Origin: Pseudoips prasinana
Taxonomy: Eukaryota > Arthropoda > Insecta > Lepidoptera > Nolidae
Length of the DNA: 64,000 bases
NCBI GenBank assembly: GCA_951640165.1
Contig: OX621244.1
Location: 15,084,001 to 15,148,000, forward strand
Direction: 5' to 3'
The notes beneath the pieces were generated by a model, which was not told the origin of the DNA, did no database searches, and saw only the letters and a list, made by a program, of their open reading frames with translations. The translations under genes and the position numbers were made by a program. This document shows positions 20,478 through 31,596 of the stretch, piece after piece (position 1 is the first letter of the stretch; each line of letters starts with the position of its first letter).

Positions 20478-20712
20478 TATGGTGACGGCATAGAATATCA
20501 ATACTCCATATCATCCGGTGTGGGGCGTAGAAATCGTCCAAGGGAATACCTACCGGAGAACGGGCAGCAGCGTTTTTCTGTGAATTATGACCATCAAACT
20601 GCTATCGCCAACCCCTCTGCCAAACGTGGCGATTATGGCATATCCCCCCATTCTTTGGGAAGGCTTTAGTCCAGCAGTGGACGTACTTTGACTGGCATGA
20701 TGAAGATGGTAT
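20478..20712 (+). mobile_element. RTE-tailed short repeat (SINE-R), copy 2
   Basis: The sense-strand copy. It runs from GTGACGGCATAGAATATC through GGGCGTAGAAATCGTCC and AACGTGGCGATTATGGCATA to CCAGCAGTGGACGTACTTTG and ACTGGCATGATGAAGATG, an RTE-like end. Confidence 0.7.
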
Positions 20713-20734
20713 AATAAAAATGAAAGCCACTGGG

Positions 20735-20880
20735 GATTCGAACGCCTTAGTTCATTAGGAAGTTCATTCCACAGCCGAGCGGCTTCTTGTTCTGACTAAG
20801 CACAGAAAAAACAATATCGCCTCGATGATATGGAACCATTGGTATACTTATCCAATTCGCACTTAAGCGGCTTTATTAGA
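20735..20880 (-). pseudogene. LINE C-terminal scrap
   Basis: The minus strand reads ...SEQEAARLWNELPNELRRSN, the motif seen near the end of Jockey/CR1-group ORF2 (compare AVRLWNALPI at about 63900). No other domain is left. Confidence 0.55.
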
Positions 20881-20929
20881 AAAAAAAACCGATTACACTA
20901 GATAACTAAACCCCTGAATAACGGACAAA

Positions 20930-21060
20930 TAGCACACCCAGAACCATTGTTTCATTGATGGGGAGTACTAATAATTCTCCTGTGCGAGGATTGAACCTGA
21001 AACACAAGGAGCGGAGGTATTAGCGAGGCAAATTTCTTAACTATTACGCCACATGTGCAG
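20930..21060 (-). mobile_element. tRNA-derived SINE head, diverged
   Basis: Antisense B-box (CCTGTGCGAGGATTGAACCTG) and an A-box-like end at TTACGCCACATGTGCAG. The body left of 20970 is only weakly like family A. Confidence 0.45.
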
Positions 21061-21711
21061 TCCGAAATTGGACCTGATTTATAGAATCTACTACACTACA
21101 ACTAGCTACAGTACAGTTACATAGTTTTACTATAGTGTTTGTATAATGAATTCATCACTGAATCAGTCGTCGATAAAGTAAGTAATTTAATTAAGATTTT
21201 ACAACGAATTTTGTCACGTGGAACTCTCCTAGCCCTCAACAGGCCACCATCTGCGCATCCCTATTGCGAAATAATTAGCTCTAAGTAAATTATGCACCCT
21301 TTGAACTGCAACAAAATTAGGCAAATAGACTCAGTTTAAAATATATATTAGAGGGCCACATGGTGTATGTTTTAAAAGACATTTTCTTATGAGTTGCATC
21401 ACACTTTAACTAAAGTAGGGGAGGGAGAAATATTGATATTGTGCAGAACTTGGCTCGCTCGGCAACCGGTTTTATTATGTGCGCAAAGCAATTTTAATCA
21501 TACTTTTAATAATTTATTATTCTTCTTTATTAAGCTTGTTTAGTGGTTCACTTTGTTGTTGGGATCGGATTATAATTTTATAAAATACAATCAAATATTT
21601 AAGTAGCTCAATCTAGGATAGTTATAATTACTTATAATGTATCGTATGAACAACCAACAAGTTGTTCATATTTCACGGTTTATTATAAATACCTGAAAGA
21701 ATTATTTTAGG
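21061..21711. other. No recognised feature
   Basis: 650 bp of AT-rich DNA without sustained frames or known repeats. Confidence 0.5.
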
Positions 21712-21965
21712 GGCCGGTTGGCTTGGTTGGTAAATGCTTGCCTTTCACGTTGCAGGTCGTAGGTTCGATTCAAACCCAAGACAGATATTTGTGTCCCACA
21801 TGTCTATTTGTCCTGAGTCTGGGCGTAATTATCTATATTAAGTGTTGTTAAAGTAACATATGTAGTATATAAGTTATATGGTTTCCATAGTACATGCTCT
21901 GCTTAGTTTTGGATCAGATGGCTGTGTCTGAATAATGTCCCAGGATTTATTATTATTTTCGGTAG
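21712..21965 (+). mobile_element. tRNA-derived SINE, family B
   Basis: Head GGCCGGTTGGCTTGGTTGGT, B-box GTAGGTTCGATTCAAACCC, core CCTGAGTCTGGGCGTAATTA, then AGTATATAAGTTATATGG, TCCATAGTACATGCTCTGC and the end AATAATGTCCCAGGAT. It is a nearly complete copy of a family present about ten times here. Confidence 0.8.
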
Positions 21966-22140
21966 AAATCTTGGGATCAGTGCTGTGGCCTGTCACTTTA
22001 TCTATTCCAAAACTGTTAAGTTAAAAAGTCGGCATGGCTTTGTTTTGAAACATGAGTTTAATTTAAAATTTGACACTGAGACAATAAAAATCTACTAAAA
22101 GTACTTTGGATGTATTTATGTTTATTTAGGTATAGTTACA

Positions 22141-22203
22141 TATATTGTTTGTTTATTGTGATGTCGATAATTAAATTAAACTTCACAATAAACAAACAAT
22201 ATA
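22141..22203. repeat. Perfect 21-bp hairpin, 21-nt loop
   Basis: Arms 22141-22161 and 22183-22203 (TATATTGTTTGTTTATTGTGA and complement). No element ends or TSD are visible. Confidence 0.85.
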
Positions 22204-22204
22204 A

Positions 22205-22490
22205 TATAGGGCTGGCCAATATCTTGGACAGCGTTTAAGCATTGCCATCCAGCGTGGCAATGCGGCCAGCATTCTGGGCACGATGCTCAAAGGCAGCGAT
22301 ACCGAAGTTTTTTTCGACGCCCAAAGATGAGACCAGTATATAATAATATGTATATTTTTAATTTTAATTTAAATATAAGTATATATTTTTAGTACTTATT
22401 TTTACGTTTCTTTAGTTGATAATTTAAGTTTATTAGATAATTTAAATCCTTTGTGTTAACATGAAATAAACAATTTTTACATTAAAAAAA
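22205..22490 (+). pseudogene. LINE C-terminus and 3' UTR
   Basis: One frame reads GQYLGQRLSIAIQRGNAASI then LGTMLKGSDTEVFFDAQR and a stop at about 22327. I know SIAIQRGNAASxLGT as the end of a lepidopteran LINE protein but cannot name the clade. The UTR ends with GAAATAAACAATTTTTACAT near 22490. Confidence 0.55.
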
Positions 22491-22614
22491 TATATATATG
22501 TACATAAAACTGTAAATAAAAACAATTATATAATATTATGTTATACATGAATAGTAGGTATACGTAAGTATAAATTGCACCTATCGGTTCTAAAATACTA
22601 AGTAATCACAAGTC

Positions 22615-22805
22615 AATATGGGACCGGCGAGGTTAAGCACCCAGGAACGGTCAGTCTTCAAATGGATGACCGTCAAAGTGGTTACATTTATGAGCGTCTT
22701 CGTGCTTAGGAGCCCTCCTAAGCGCTCGGTTCCGGTTGATTGTTAGGCAAATGTTGTCCACCCATGTCAGTTACCTACTAGGCGGCTAGATTAACACGGA
22801 CACAA
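22615..22805 (+). mobile_element. 5S rRNA-derived SINE, diverged
   Basis: GGCGAGGTTAAGCACCCAGG and AAATGGATGACCGTCAAAGT keep the 5S-like head. TGAGCGTCTTCGTGCTTAGG and CTAGGCGGCTAGATTAACAC match the body of the 17255 copy. Confidence 0.65.
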
Positions 22806-23565
22806 TATTTTTTCCATTAAAAATAAAAGTAAGTAGTACTTTTATATAAAGATTTTTTTTATAAAAAGAAAGAATTATTATAAAATATATTAATATCGAT
22901 GGCCGTGTGGATATTTAATACAACGTCCACTTGAAACGAAGGAATATTTTGGTTAGATATCAGATCACAATAATCATCTAACACTTTTATGATTTAAAGC
23001 GTACGTATTGCAAATATATTTCAAAAAATTTGCTCCTATTCACCCTAAGCGTTCGCTATATTCCACACATCAATCGTTTCCACTTCACCCGCAATATATT
23101 CCTAAAATTCATAACTGTCCCAAATTGCGGCACTTTTCTTTACAGAAGCCAGCAAAACACTTCGAACGGCGCGTGCGGGGTACAATTGACCGAGTGCTCA
23201 CAATTATTCGTACGGCGGAAACTGTGGGGCAGTGTGCAAAAAAAGGAATGTTTATTCAACGGGTGCAATCATGGCGCATAAAGCTATTACGAGTTATGTT
23301 CGGATTGAATTTAACTGTACGACAATTTCAGACCAAACTCTGTGTTATTATTGCATACTAGCGACCTGCCCCGGATTCACACGGGTAGGTATATATTCAA
23401 AAAAAGGGAAATTTGAATTGGTATTTTACGCTTTAATCATGACTTTTAAAATATAAGTTTTTGGTACCGTCCGTTACACTATTGGCATTTTTATAGATTT
23501 CTCTTCCAAAGTATCAATTTTTCTGTAAATAATATCTCAGTATCAGCTAGAAGTGGAATTATATA
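22806..23565. other. No recognised gene
   Basis: Several overlapping short frames between 23008 and 23456 are open, but none has a motif, a good start or a composition that sets it apart. I read them as chance. Confidence 0.4.
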
Positions 23566-23790
23566 CATGCCTCGGAGAGCTCGGAATGCCATTGGCCCCG
23601 TACCTAACCTCTTTTCGGATGTATCGCCAGTCGTTCCATCGGATCATGAGAGCGATGGAATAGAAAGTGCTCCTGCGTTTGCGTAGACACTTGTGCACAG
23701 TGTCCCGCGCTGATGAGTAGTCTCCATTTAGGCTGGCCGCCTTTGCCGAAATTCGGCCAGCAAATAATTATTATTATTGAGTGACTCTAA
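23566..23790 (+). mobile_element. tRNA-derived SINE, family C, 5'-truncated
   Basis: ATGCCTCGGAGAGCTCGGAA, TCCATCGGATCATGAGAGCG and ATGGAATAGAAAGTGCTCC match the body of the complete copy at 56352. The end is GGCCGCCTTTGCCGAAATTC and a TTATTATTATT tail. Confidence 0.75.
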
Positions 23791-26394
23791 GTTTGGGTGG
23801 GTTTTGTGTCCCGTTGTGTGGTGGCAATCTTTTAAATTAATTACGACATAATTTATAAATATTAATAATGATGATAATATGTTATGTATATATGTGGGAG
23901 TTTACGGCTCTTGCGTTAAAATGTCGTAAAAATTCTATAATGGAAAAAATCCATGATGGTTGTTTACGAAGCCGAGTATTTTAATTAAATCGTAACATTA
24001 AACATTCAACATTTTGCTTTTACTAAGCACACTTTACATCTCGATTGAAATAATCAAAATGAAAGTCAACATTTCTTTCACTAAATAGCTACGCAAATGA
24101 TTAAAATAAGTATAAAATGATCTAAAGTATAGGTATTAACTGACAATTCGATTGCTAATGATGACAATAACAGTCGAACGATAGAATAACATTTAAACTT
24201 GAGAAAGACCAATACTTGTTTAAAGTAGGAATCTCGTTAAAATATCTCGTTATTTCAAATAAAGCTCGTATGGGATCTAAATTCCATGTGAGCAATTACT
24301 TTCCTTTTAGGCAAATTAACAAGCCGACTTTAACCATAGAATTCAATCCGACCAAATCTGTATGTAAATGTATTGTAATTGTGGGGCCAATATTCGAATT
24401 ACAATTTCTATGTTGATTAACCGTGTAACACAGGAATTTATGTTCGCTTCTCCAATGCCTGTTTCTCTAGTATAATTTTGTTTATACGTTTATACGGCAA
24501 GCGTGGGTTATGTGATGCGATATATTATACTCGGTAAGGGGTGTATAAAAGAAAAACATTCTTCTATCCTTAGAATCCTTATTATTATAACGAATATTAC
24601 TTATAATTATTTCGACAAAAGAAAACACATGTTTAAGTGTTTGCTCAATTTCTCATCGAATTTATTTTCCGCTTTACGGGTTTGTGTCGATTCCTTAGAT
24701 AACTAAGAAATTTATATCAATAGCCCTAATATAAATTAACAACCGAACTTAAGTCATATTTAGGTCGACTATAATCACGGCTCTAGAGAATATACCAAAA
24801 TTTTCATAATACACATTTGTGGCTTGTAATATTTACAACCATTATCTGCGGGATTATATTATGAACATTAATATTATTGTACTAATCTAGACTCTCATAT
24901 CAATATGAGAAAAGAGCTAACGAAGACCCTAATCAAACACACCTATCAATTGATAAGCGTATCAAGCCCTACCATCACTGAACCTAACAATTCGTTTCAT
25001 TCTAGATACGGCAGCATTATAAAGCCTTTCGTTATAAAACGCTAGGTCCAAATTAGGATGATGGCAATTAGAGAATTAACGAGAAGGAAAATAATATACG
25101 AGAATCATAATTGTAGACTTAGCTGGTTTAATTACATGAAAAAACGAAGTGCGAGTCAAACTCACACACGAAGTAATCCGTATGATCGTATGACAATAAG
25201 TGTCAATTATCTGAAAAGGTTAAACATATCACGTTGTTTGTGTACATATAAGCGTGTACATATAACGCAATATATTCCACGTTCATCGATACAGAAATAA
25301 AAATTAAATTAATATTAATTTTTACTTTTAATAAGAAAAAGTATTAATTGTACTTATAGCGGACTCTGTGTTTCAACTATCCTTCTATTACGGTTTATGT
25401 GATACAGCCCGCTGACAAACATACTTCCAAAGGGATGGGCTGCGGAGACTCAGTAATAGCATTCCGTGGTTCCCGTTGTGTAATTTTTCGTGGCTACATT
25501 AGTCACATAACCAGGCAAGAATAATTGAAATTATTTGAACGATACAAATGAGCGCCAAAAGACGACCCCTAAATCGATTAAAAAGCTTTTAAATAAACAA
25601 TAAGAATTAAATGGATCTGATACTATGCAAATTTCAAATATACACATATCAACCACAGCATGCAAGCCTACTTTGATATCCATTTAATTAAGTCCTGCAT
25701 CAACAATATTTAAATCCTATAATCGCTGCCCAGTCAAAATTGGTCTGCTGTCACACTTAAAATAAATTACTGTCCCCACACAATTTCACACCCCTTACCC
25801 TCCCACTAATTGGACCAAAATACACTTAAATTTTCTTTGTGTCTAGTGTAATTTTAGCTTGGATGGGGTCACACAGACCACCCCATGGCAATTTAACGGG
25901 TTGAACATTCTCTTCCTGATGTCAATTTGAAGTTTCTTAAGCAAAATGAACTAAATATTTGACGAAAAGTTGTTACATTTAATTAACATTTTAGGATAAC
26001 TGCTTTATTCATGAAAATAAACAATAGGTTGTTTTTAGCGTTCGTAATTGGATAAATACAAATAAATGTATCAGATACTTTGTCAAATTTATTATAAAAG
26101 TATTACAGGAATATGTATTTTTATGTTACATGACGATGTTGGTAGCCGAAAATATAATCTTATTTTTATCTTTTTTTCATCCATTGCAGATTATTTAGGT
26201 GGAATCAAGTTACAGAACAGAGGAACTCATGACTAAAAATATATATAGAGGAGTAACAGCCACGACCCCATTTTTCGCAAGTAGCCATGGGGGCGAAGCA
26301 GGGTCAGGTACCATTAGGTTTAATGGCATCTTCTATATCTCCCATCATTAATAAGAAGAGTCCGTAGTACGATGAACATGCTGCAGCTCTTGTT
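23791..26394. other. No gene seen; scrap of the GGTTCCGTAC repeat
   Basis: 2.6 kb of AT-rich DNA. GAAGTGCGAGTCAAACTC and the bases that follow at 25137-25190 are a decayed head of the interspersed repeat described at 8264. No open frame in the stretch has recognisable content. Confidence 0.5.
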
Positions 26395-26525
26395 AACGAT
26401 TAAAATTTAATCCCAAATATGGAAAATCATAAATTTAATCGTCCGGTGGGTCTCGAACCAGTAGTATCTACCAATCCGGGGTAGGCGCTCTGCGTTAAGC
26501 TACGACCGATGCACACTGGCGATGA
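26395..26525 (-). mobile_element. tRNA-derived SINE head, another family
   Basis: The minus strand reads GCATCGGTCGTAGCTTAACG (A-box region), then CTGGTTCGAGACCCACCGG (B-box) and a body that includes TTTCCATATTTGGGATTAAA. It differs from families A-C. Confidence 0.5.
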
Positions 26526-26924
26526 AATTTAAGATTCCCTTGCTTACACCCTTCCGTAGGATGTAAGTATTATCCATCGGCTTTGTTTTCTAGAAACATG
26601 GCCGACTGATATGTTCACAGTTAGATCACTGCCGGTCTCGTCTTTAGCCTTGCACTGCCTCTCGTGTTCAAATGACTCTCACTTCTCTAAAGAAGTGAGA
26701 GTCATTTGCGCAGGTTGAAAATGGTTTTTTTCACTTGGTAAGCTGAGTCAGTTATTCTCTACTGTTAATAAATATTAGATATATTATCATTATAAAATAA
26801 AATAAAATTATTTTATTCCTTTGAAAATAATAAATAAAATAATATTAAATTATAATTTTCCTCCATGTGTTGTGACAATATATAGTTATAATAAAATTGG
26901 ATCTTTCATATTCATATTAATAAT
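26526..26924. other. No gene seen; one perfect hairpin
   Basis: AT-rich DNA with no recognised element. The hairpin 26670-26707 is listed separately. Confidence 0.4.
26670..26707. repeat. Perfect 17-bp hairpin, CTAA loop
   Basis: Arms 26670-26686 and 26691-26707 (AAATGACTCTCACTTCT and complement). Isolated in unrecognised sequence. Confidence 0.85.
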
Positions 26925-27370
26925 AATATCCTGGGACATTATTCACACACGGCCATCTCATCCCAAATTAAGCAAAGCTTGTACTATGGAAATCAGATAT
27001 CTGATACACTACTTTTCTTTTGTCAATACATAGTTATATAGATGACTGTACGTGTCGCGCAGCGGCTAAGACAGTCGACTCGCCTCTTCGTGTCTCAGGT
27101 TCGAGCCCCGCGCCGGACGACTATTTTAGTGACCCACAAATAGTTCTGAGTCTGGATGTAATTGTTGTCCGTCTATTATATGTTTGTAAAGTACCCCGCG
27201 ACACATGGATTAGACTCCCTAGTGCGGACATTGCCTTTAAAAAAATTGCGCGCAGTCACAAAAGAAATAGGCATGTTCATGCACACAAATATCTCTCCGG
27301 GGTGGGAATCGAACCCACGACCAGCGGCGTGAAAGGCAAGCATCTACCAACCACGCCAACCAGCCCATCA
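26925..27370 (-). mobile_element. SINE family B, split by a family A SINE
   Basis: The 3' part is at 26925-27034 (ATCCTGGGACATTATTCACA, AAAGCTTGTACTATGGAAAT). The head is at about 27255-27370 (GGCATGTTCATGCACACAAA, GGGTGGGAATCGAACCCACG, CAACCACGCCAACCAGCCC). The middle of family B is interrupted by the family A copy at 27035-27252, so A inserted after B. Confidence 0.75.
27035..27252 (+). mobile_element. tRNA-derived SINE, family A, nearly complete
   Basis: Head CGCGCAGCGGCTAAGACAGT, B-box CAGGTTCGAGCCCCGCGCC, core TTCTGAGTCTGGATGTAATT, and tail TTTGTAAAGTACCCCGCGAC, ending GCCTTTAAAAAAA. Short open frames across it have no coding meaning. Confidence 0.85.
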
Positions 27371-27560
27371 TATTAAACTTAATCCACACGAAACTATAAA
27401 GCCATCAATAAAATTAACACTCAATTAATACGTGACGCGTCTGCGGTTAAATTGCCAAACTTTTGGGAACGAAGTAATTACTGCCTGCCTCGTAGTAGCA
27501 TGTTGAACCGCAGATAATGAGGTAGAATATTTAATTCTCGGATTGTGTTATTGAGAAAGA

Positions 27561-27828
27561 AAACCGGCCAAGTGCGAGTCGGACTCGCGCACGAAGGGTT
27601 CCGTACCATTATCAATAAAAACGAGCGAAAAATTCACTTTTATTGTATGGGAGCCCCCTTAAATATTTATTTTATATTTTAGTATTTGTTGTTAAAGCGG
27701 CAACAGAAATACATCATCTGTGAAAATTTCAACGGTGATAACTATCACGGTTCATGAGATACAGCTTAGTGACAGCCGGACAGACAGACAGACAGCGAAG
27801 TTTTAGTAATATTTTACCCTTTGGGTAC
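27561..27828 (+). repeat. GGTTCCGTAC interspersed repeat, copy 2, split by an LTR element
   Basis: It reads CCGGCCAAGTGCGAGTCGGA through GACAGACAGACAGACAGCG to CCCTTTGGGTAC, where the LTR element begins. The sequence resumes after the LTR element at 31847-31865 as GTACGGAAACCTAAAAATG. It is the reverse complement of copy 1 at 8264-8562. Confidence 0.85.
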
Positions 27829-28078
27829 TATGACGTTCTGCAGCTTCAGATCGTCTTCAGGATCTTTTAAGTATCGTAAGTAAAACGCTTGAAGACGAAT
27901 AAAATTTTATATTTTCTTCAATTTCACTATGATAGGTAACAGGGCTTGCTATCCTATCGGGATCTTTCGTAGACTCCCATGACTTTTCGTTTTAAATATT
28001 TTCAAACGCGTTCTTTTTTTAATGATTTCTTTTTAAATGTTTGGACGAACGAAGGTGCCGACCAAGAAGGTCGTCACA
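27829..28078 (-). repeat. 3' LTR of the gypsy-type element
   Basis: 250 bp, TATGACGTTCTG...GGTCGTCACA as read on the plus strand, matching 31597-31846 base for base in my reading. In element orientation it starts TGTGACGACC. Confidence 0.93.
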
Positions 28079-28097
28079 TCTTCCCCGTCTCTCTTAA
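28079..28097 (-). other. Polypurine tract
   Basis: The plus strand is TCTTCCCCGTCTCTCTTAA. On the element strand this is a purine-rich run ending in ACGGGGAAGA directly before the 3' LTR, the site that primes plus-strand synthesis. Confidence 0.7.
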
Positions 28098-29769
28098 AAA
28101 AATTGTTTATTCTATTATTAGAATAAATAATTTTTTTCTCCGAAAGAACCCTTTACAACATTATATTAGCTTATTTTTACCTACCTAATGGAGGAATAAT
28201 TACAATACATGACGGCCTTTACGACTAGACCGGCAGTTTCAATTTTATCATATAATGGATAACTATTGAAAGTGCCTTGTGGCAGCAAAACCTCCAAAAA
28301 AACTTTCCACACATCATGTGTGATTCTAAGCCAAAATGTTACAAAGGTCTTATTAATAAGTTTTTGATTAATTCTATTTATACTCTTTGCTCTTACTGTC
28401 AACCATGTTTGACACTTTCAAAAATAATACCAAATATGGAAGGGTCATAAATTAATTTTCATTATGTCACAGATAATATTATTATAATACATGGGAGTGT
28501 CACAACAGGTATTATTGACATCATTGACCATAACGTACTATATGGGGTTACCATATAACACGTTTTGTCGACATCAAATACAACCTATATATGGTACAAC
28601 CATACACTGAGCATATCGGACATCAGCATAGACAACCTGTGGAGAGCATATTTGGTCTTATGGTAGAAAATGACAGACAAAAGGAAAAATTCTACCTGTC
28701 ATACGTTGGCATTGTCATTTAATTGCAAAGAACAAAACATGAAATCATCAGATATACGTCCACCTTGCAATGATTAATTACAATGTGTTCGAATAATCCA
28801 TGATACACCACAAAATTGTTCAAGGCAAGTTTTTTGTGGCAAGGGCAGCGTATGCTCATGAAGTGTGGGCGTGTAGCTAGACAATGTATGCTCATGCGTG
28901 GACGTGTGGTGATGACAGCATACAGGTGATGCATATGTGTGGGCGTATGCCTACGTGTGGGAGTGTGGTGTCAGGACCCAGAGGTCACCATCTTCAGACA
29001 ACCAGTCTGATGTCCACCATTCCTTATGGAATTTTATGGACCATGGATATACCCTAGACTTGTCAAGTAAAAACAAGACAAGGTGTGTGTGTGTTCGTGT
29101 GAGGAGTTCAGGAGGTCTCCAATATCAGACAACCAGTCTGATGTCCACCATTCCTTATTGAATTTATGGGCCTTGGATACTCCATGAGACTACAGACTGA
29201 AAACAAGAAAATGTATGTGTGTTTGTGTAACAAATTCTAAAAAGAAGACTAAAGTATAACCAGAAAAGCCTAGCTCCTACTGACCTGCCCGCGACACAAA
29301 CGTTAATTTATTTAATCCCTATCTATACGTTCTTCCTTGTGTGGACGTATATCCTGCTGTCTCCTTTGGATCTTCAAGCAGATCCGAAGGCTGGTCATCT
29401 TCTCCCATCATGATAGTTCTCCAATGGTATTACAACATACATGAAACAAATTAAATAGTATTAGTGACATTCTTTTAAGTAGAAGCATCAATTATAATAT
29501 ACAATAATATAGAGCAATAACATAAAAATTCAAACTTCTATCACTGAGTGATAAGCAGATGTGCACAATTTTATCAAGTACATACACCTCACACAAATTA
29601 CATAACATAAGTAAACTAAAAATGGTGACATAGCCTGTCCCCATGGAATCTTACCACTAAAGTGACACTATCACTAAGTAACTAAATGAAAATTTAAGGT
29701 ATAATACAATAATAATGTATTAATATTTTGTACTTTAACATTAAATAATAACCATAAACTGTTCTAACT
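28098..29769 (-). other. Long non-coding 3' region of the gypsy-type element
   Basis: About 1.67 kb with no sustained frame on the element strand and no envelope-like motif. GTGTGG-rich and CATG-rich patches at 28850-28970 and a two-copy duplication at 28975-29225 are its only structure. Origin unknown: it could be captured sequence or decayed coding region. Confidence 0.6.
28975..29225. repeat. Two-copy tandem duplication, period about 126 bp
   Basis: CAGACAACCAGTCTGATGTC and CACCATTCCTTATNGAAT recur at about 28996 and 29127, each followed by GGGCC/GGACC, TTGGATA, AAAACAAGA and a GTGTGTGT-like run. Copies differ at many positions. Confidence 0.75.
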
Positions 29770-31500
29770 TCAACTCAATCTTATTTTACAAAACTTTAAA
29801 CGATGTTGACTCCAATAGGTTAGTAATACACTATTATTACTCATATATTTTATTAAATTATTATCATTTATTAAATGTTTTATTATTTTGTATGGCCCTT
29901 TATATGGGCGAGAAAGTTTGTTACATACTCTAGTTACTCTTTTAGGACAACGTAATAAAACTAGCAACTTTCGTTTGGACTGGGTTCTATCTAAATTATG
30001 TCGAACTTTGCGTCTACAAATTTTGTTCAATTTTAGTGTTTGTACATTTATATTTAAATTTTTGTGTGTATTTTGTATATTATTAACCTTTATGGGCTGC
30101 AATGGGACAATATTATTTAAATGGCTATTGATTATTTTTGGCAGATCATTAATTAAATTAAATTCTACTTTACTTTCTACAATTTCCATACTTACTTCGC
30201 ATGGAAGTTTATCTGTATTTGTAGACTTTTGGCAAAAATATAAGTAATCATTCTGTAAAAAAAATTGTTTATCTGACTGTACATCAGATTTATTATTTTC
30301 TAGTACATATTTTTCTTTTTTAATAAAATTACATGACATCCTATCAGTAAAAAGTCTACTTTTTTTAAAATCTAAAATAATATTGTGAGAAAAAAGGAAA
30401 TCTTGTCCTATGACAAAATTTTGTGAAATCTTATCCACAACATAAAAACTATGATTAAACACAACATTTTCCATCAAAATGTTCAATTTAATTTTTCCTA
30501 TCACCTCCAACTGCGCACCATTGATTGATTTTATTTGTGCATTGGAGAATTGCGGCATTTCTCCTAGCCTTTCTGCCATCTTTTTATCGACAACAGACAC
30601 TGATGCCCCCGTGTCAATCAGGGCTACAAAAGGGATATTTTTACACGTAATATTTATAAAAGGGGTAAACTCACACTGCTGAGTGATTTCACTTTCCGGT
30701 GGCTGTTGACTGGTCTCTTCCATCATATTAAATGCCTCTATTCTTTTGGGTACGGCTGGCTGACGCTCCGTTGCTACTCGTCTGTATGGAACGTAGCCTG
30801 GTGTAGAGGTGGTATTTCCTGTTGTATGGTTTCTTGGGCTAAAACTATAAGGGGAAATTTTATTATCTGGTCGGGGATAAACAGCTCCTGGCGTAGGCTG
30901 GTTGATCCTCGATGCCCAAGCTCCGGTGTAACCATGCGGACCCGGTTGACCGTCATTCGCTCCGCTGCGTCTCATTGGTGTTTGGGTATTTTGTCCAACA
31001 CTTTTTATATTAATAGGTAAATTTAATGACGTGTGACTTTGTGTCATGAAGAGGTTTTTAATTTGTCTGAGACACGTTTTTAGGTCGTTCTTGCTGGTAA
31101 ACACTTGCATTCCAACCTTATTTTTAAGAAATGAGTTGCAGCTTTTAAGAAAATGGTTAATAAATATTGGTTCCGTAATTGCTGCTCCCGCTTTGGCCGC
31201 CAGTTCATCTAAGGAATAAAAATATGTAACTGGGTCTTCATTGTAGCCTTGTCGCCTCTCAAAGAAGTCGGCGAGTGGACTGCTTTGCCCGTCAAATTCG
31301 TCCGTGATCTTCTTCTGGAGATCAGCAAATGTATCACACTGAGAATAAATGGTTTTATAAAATGATAAAGCGGGCCCCTGTAGATATGCCCCTAAGATGA
31401 GTTTTTTTGCATCTTCATCGTATTTGTTGATTGCGGCAATTACTGCGAATTGCCTAAAAAAATCGTTAACGTCAGCCGTTTCCCCGTCGAATTGCTCCAT
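29770..31500 (-). CDS. Gag-protease polyprotein fused to an integrase C-terminus
   Basis: A 576-residue frame from ATG at 31500-31498, uninterrupted. Residues 1 to about 160 are gag-like (MEQFDGETADVNDFFRQFAV; LQKKITDEFDGQSSPLADFF; FINHFLKSC). Residues 160-270 are a Pro/Gly/Arg-rich linker without a CCHC knuckle. Residues 290-380 are a retropepsin with VALIDTGASVSVVD (catalytic DTG at 296-298) and NFVIGQDFL. After a charged linker, residues 511-545 read LLVLLRCPKRVTRVCNKLSR then PYKGPYKIIKHL, the end of a gypsy integrase. So polymerase, RNase H and the integrase core are lost while the frame stays open; the junction falls at about residues 475-500. Such a protein could still build particles and cut itself. 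Confidence 0.85.
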   Translation of the reverse strand: MEQFDGETADVNDFFRQFAVIAAINKYDEDAKKLILGAYLQGPALSFYKTIYSQCDTFADLQKKITDEFDGQSSPLADFFERRQGYNEDPVTYFYSLDELAAKAGAAITEPIFINHFLKSCNSFLKNKVGMQVFTSKNDLKTCLRQIKNLFMTQSHTSLNLPINIKSVGQNTQTPMRRSGANDGQPGPHGYTGAWASRINQPTPGAVYPRPDNKISPYSFSPRNHTTGNTTSTPGYVPYRRVATERQPAVPKRIEAFNMMEETSQQPPESEITQQCEFTPFINITCKNIPFVALIDTGASVSVVDKKMAERLGEMPQFSNAQIKSINGAQLEVIGKIKLNILMENVVFNHSFYVVDKISQNFVIGQDFLFSHNIILDFKKSRLFTDRMSCNFIKKEKYVLENNKSDVQSDKQFFLQNDYLYFCQKSTNTDKLPCEVSMEIVESKVEFNLINDLPKIINSHLNNIVPLQPIKVNNIQNTHKNLNINVQTLKLNKICRRKVRHNLDRTQSKRKLLVLLRCPKRVTRVCNKLSRPYKGPYKIIKHLINDNNLIKYMSNNSVLLTYWSQHRLKFCKIRLS

Positions 31501-31577
31501 CTGAAATTATTTATGGAAAAAATACTTCTCGTGATATCCTCGATTCTTCTCTCGTTCTTCAGGGTATACTTATCAAT

Positions 31578-31596
31578 ATACCCGGCGCCTCCACCA
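31578..31596 (-). other. Primer-binding site next to the 5' LTR
   Basis: The element strand reads TGGTGGAGGCGCCGGGTAT immediately after the 5' LTR, complementary to a tRNA 3' end (...CCACCA). The primer tRNA is not certain; it looks most like a tRNA-Ala end. Confidence 0.65.

Noticed and set aside
22806..23565. Cluster of overlapping frames as a small gene
   Set aside because: All three plus-strand frames are open by chance in the same place, with no motif, start context or splice structure that favours one.
27020..27376. 118-codon open frame as a gene
   Set aside because: It runs through a family A SINE and the antisense head of a family B SINE. The residues are translations of pol III boxes.
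28079..29769. An envelope gene in the gypsy-type element
   Set aside because: No frame on the element strand is long enough and no envelope-like hydrophobic or cleavage motif is visible.
29888..31020. Plus-strand frames opposite the gag-protease gene
   Set aside because: Shadows of the minus-strand coding frame; the minus strand has clear retropepsin and gag motifs.
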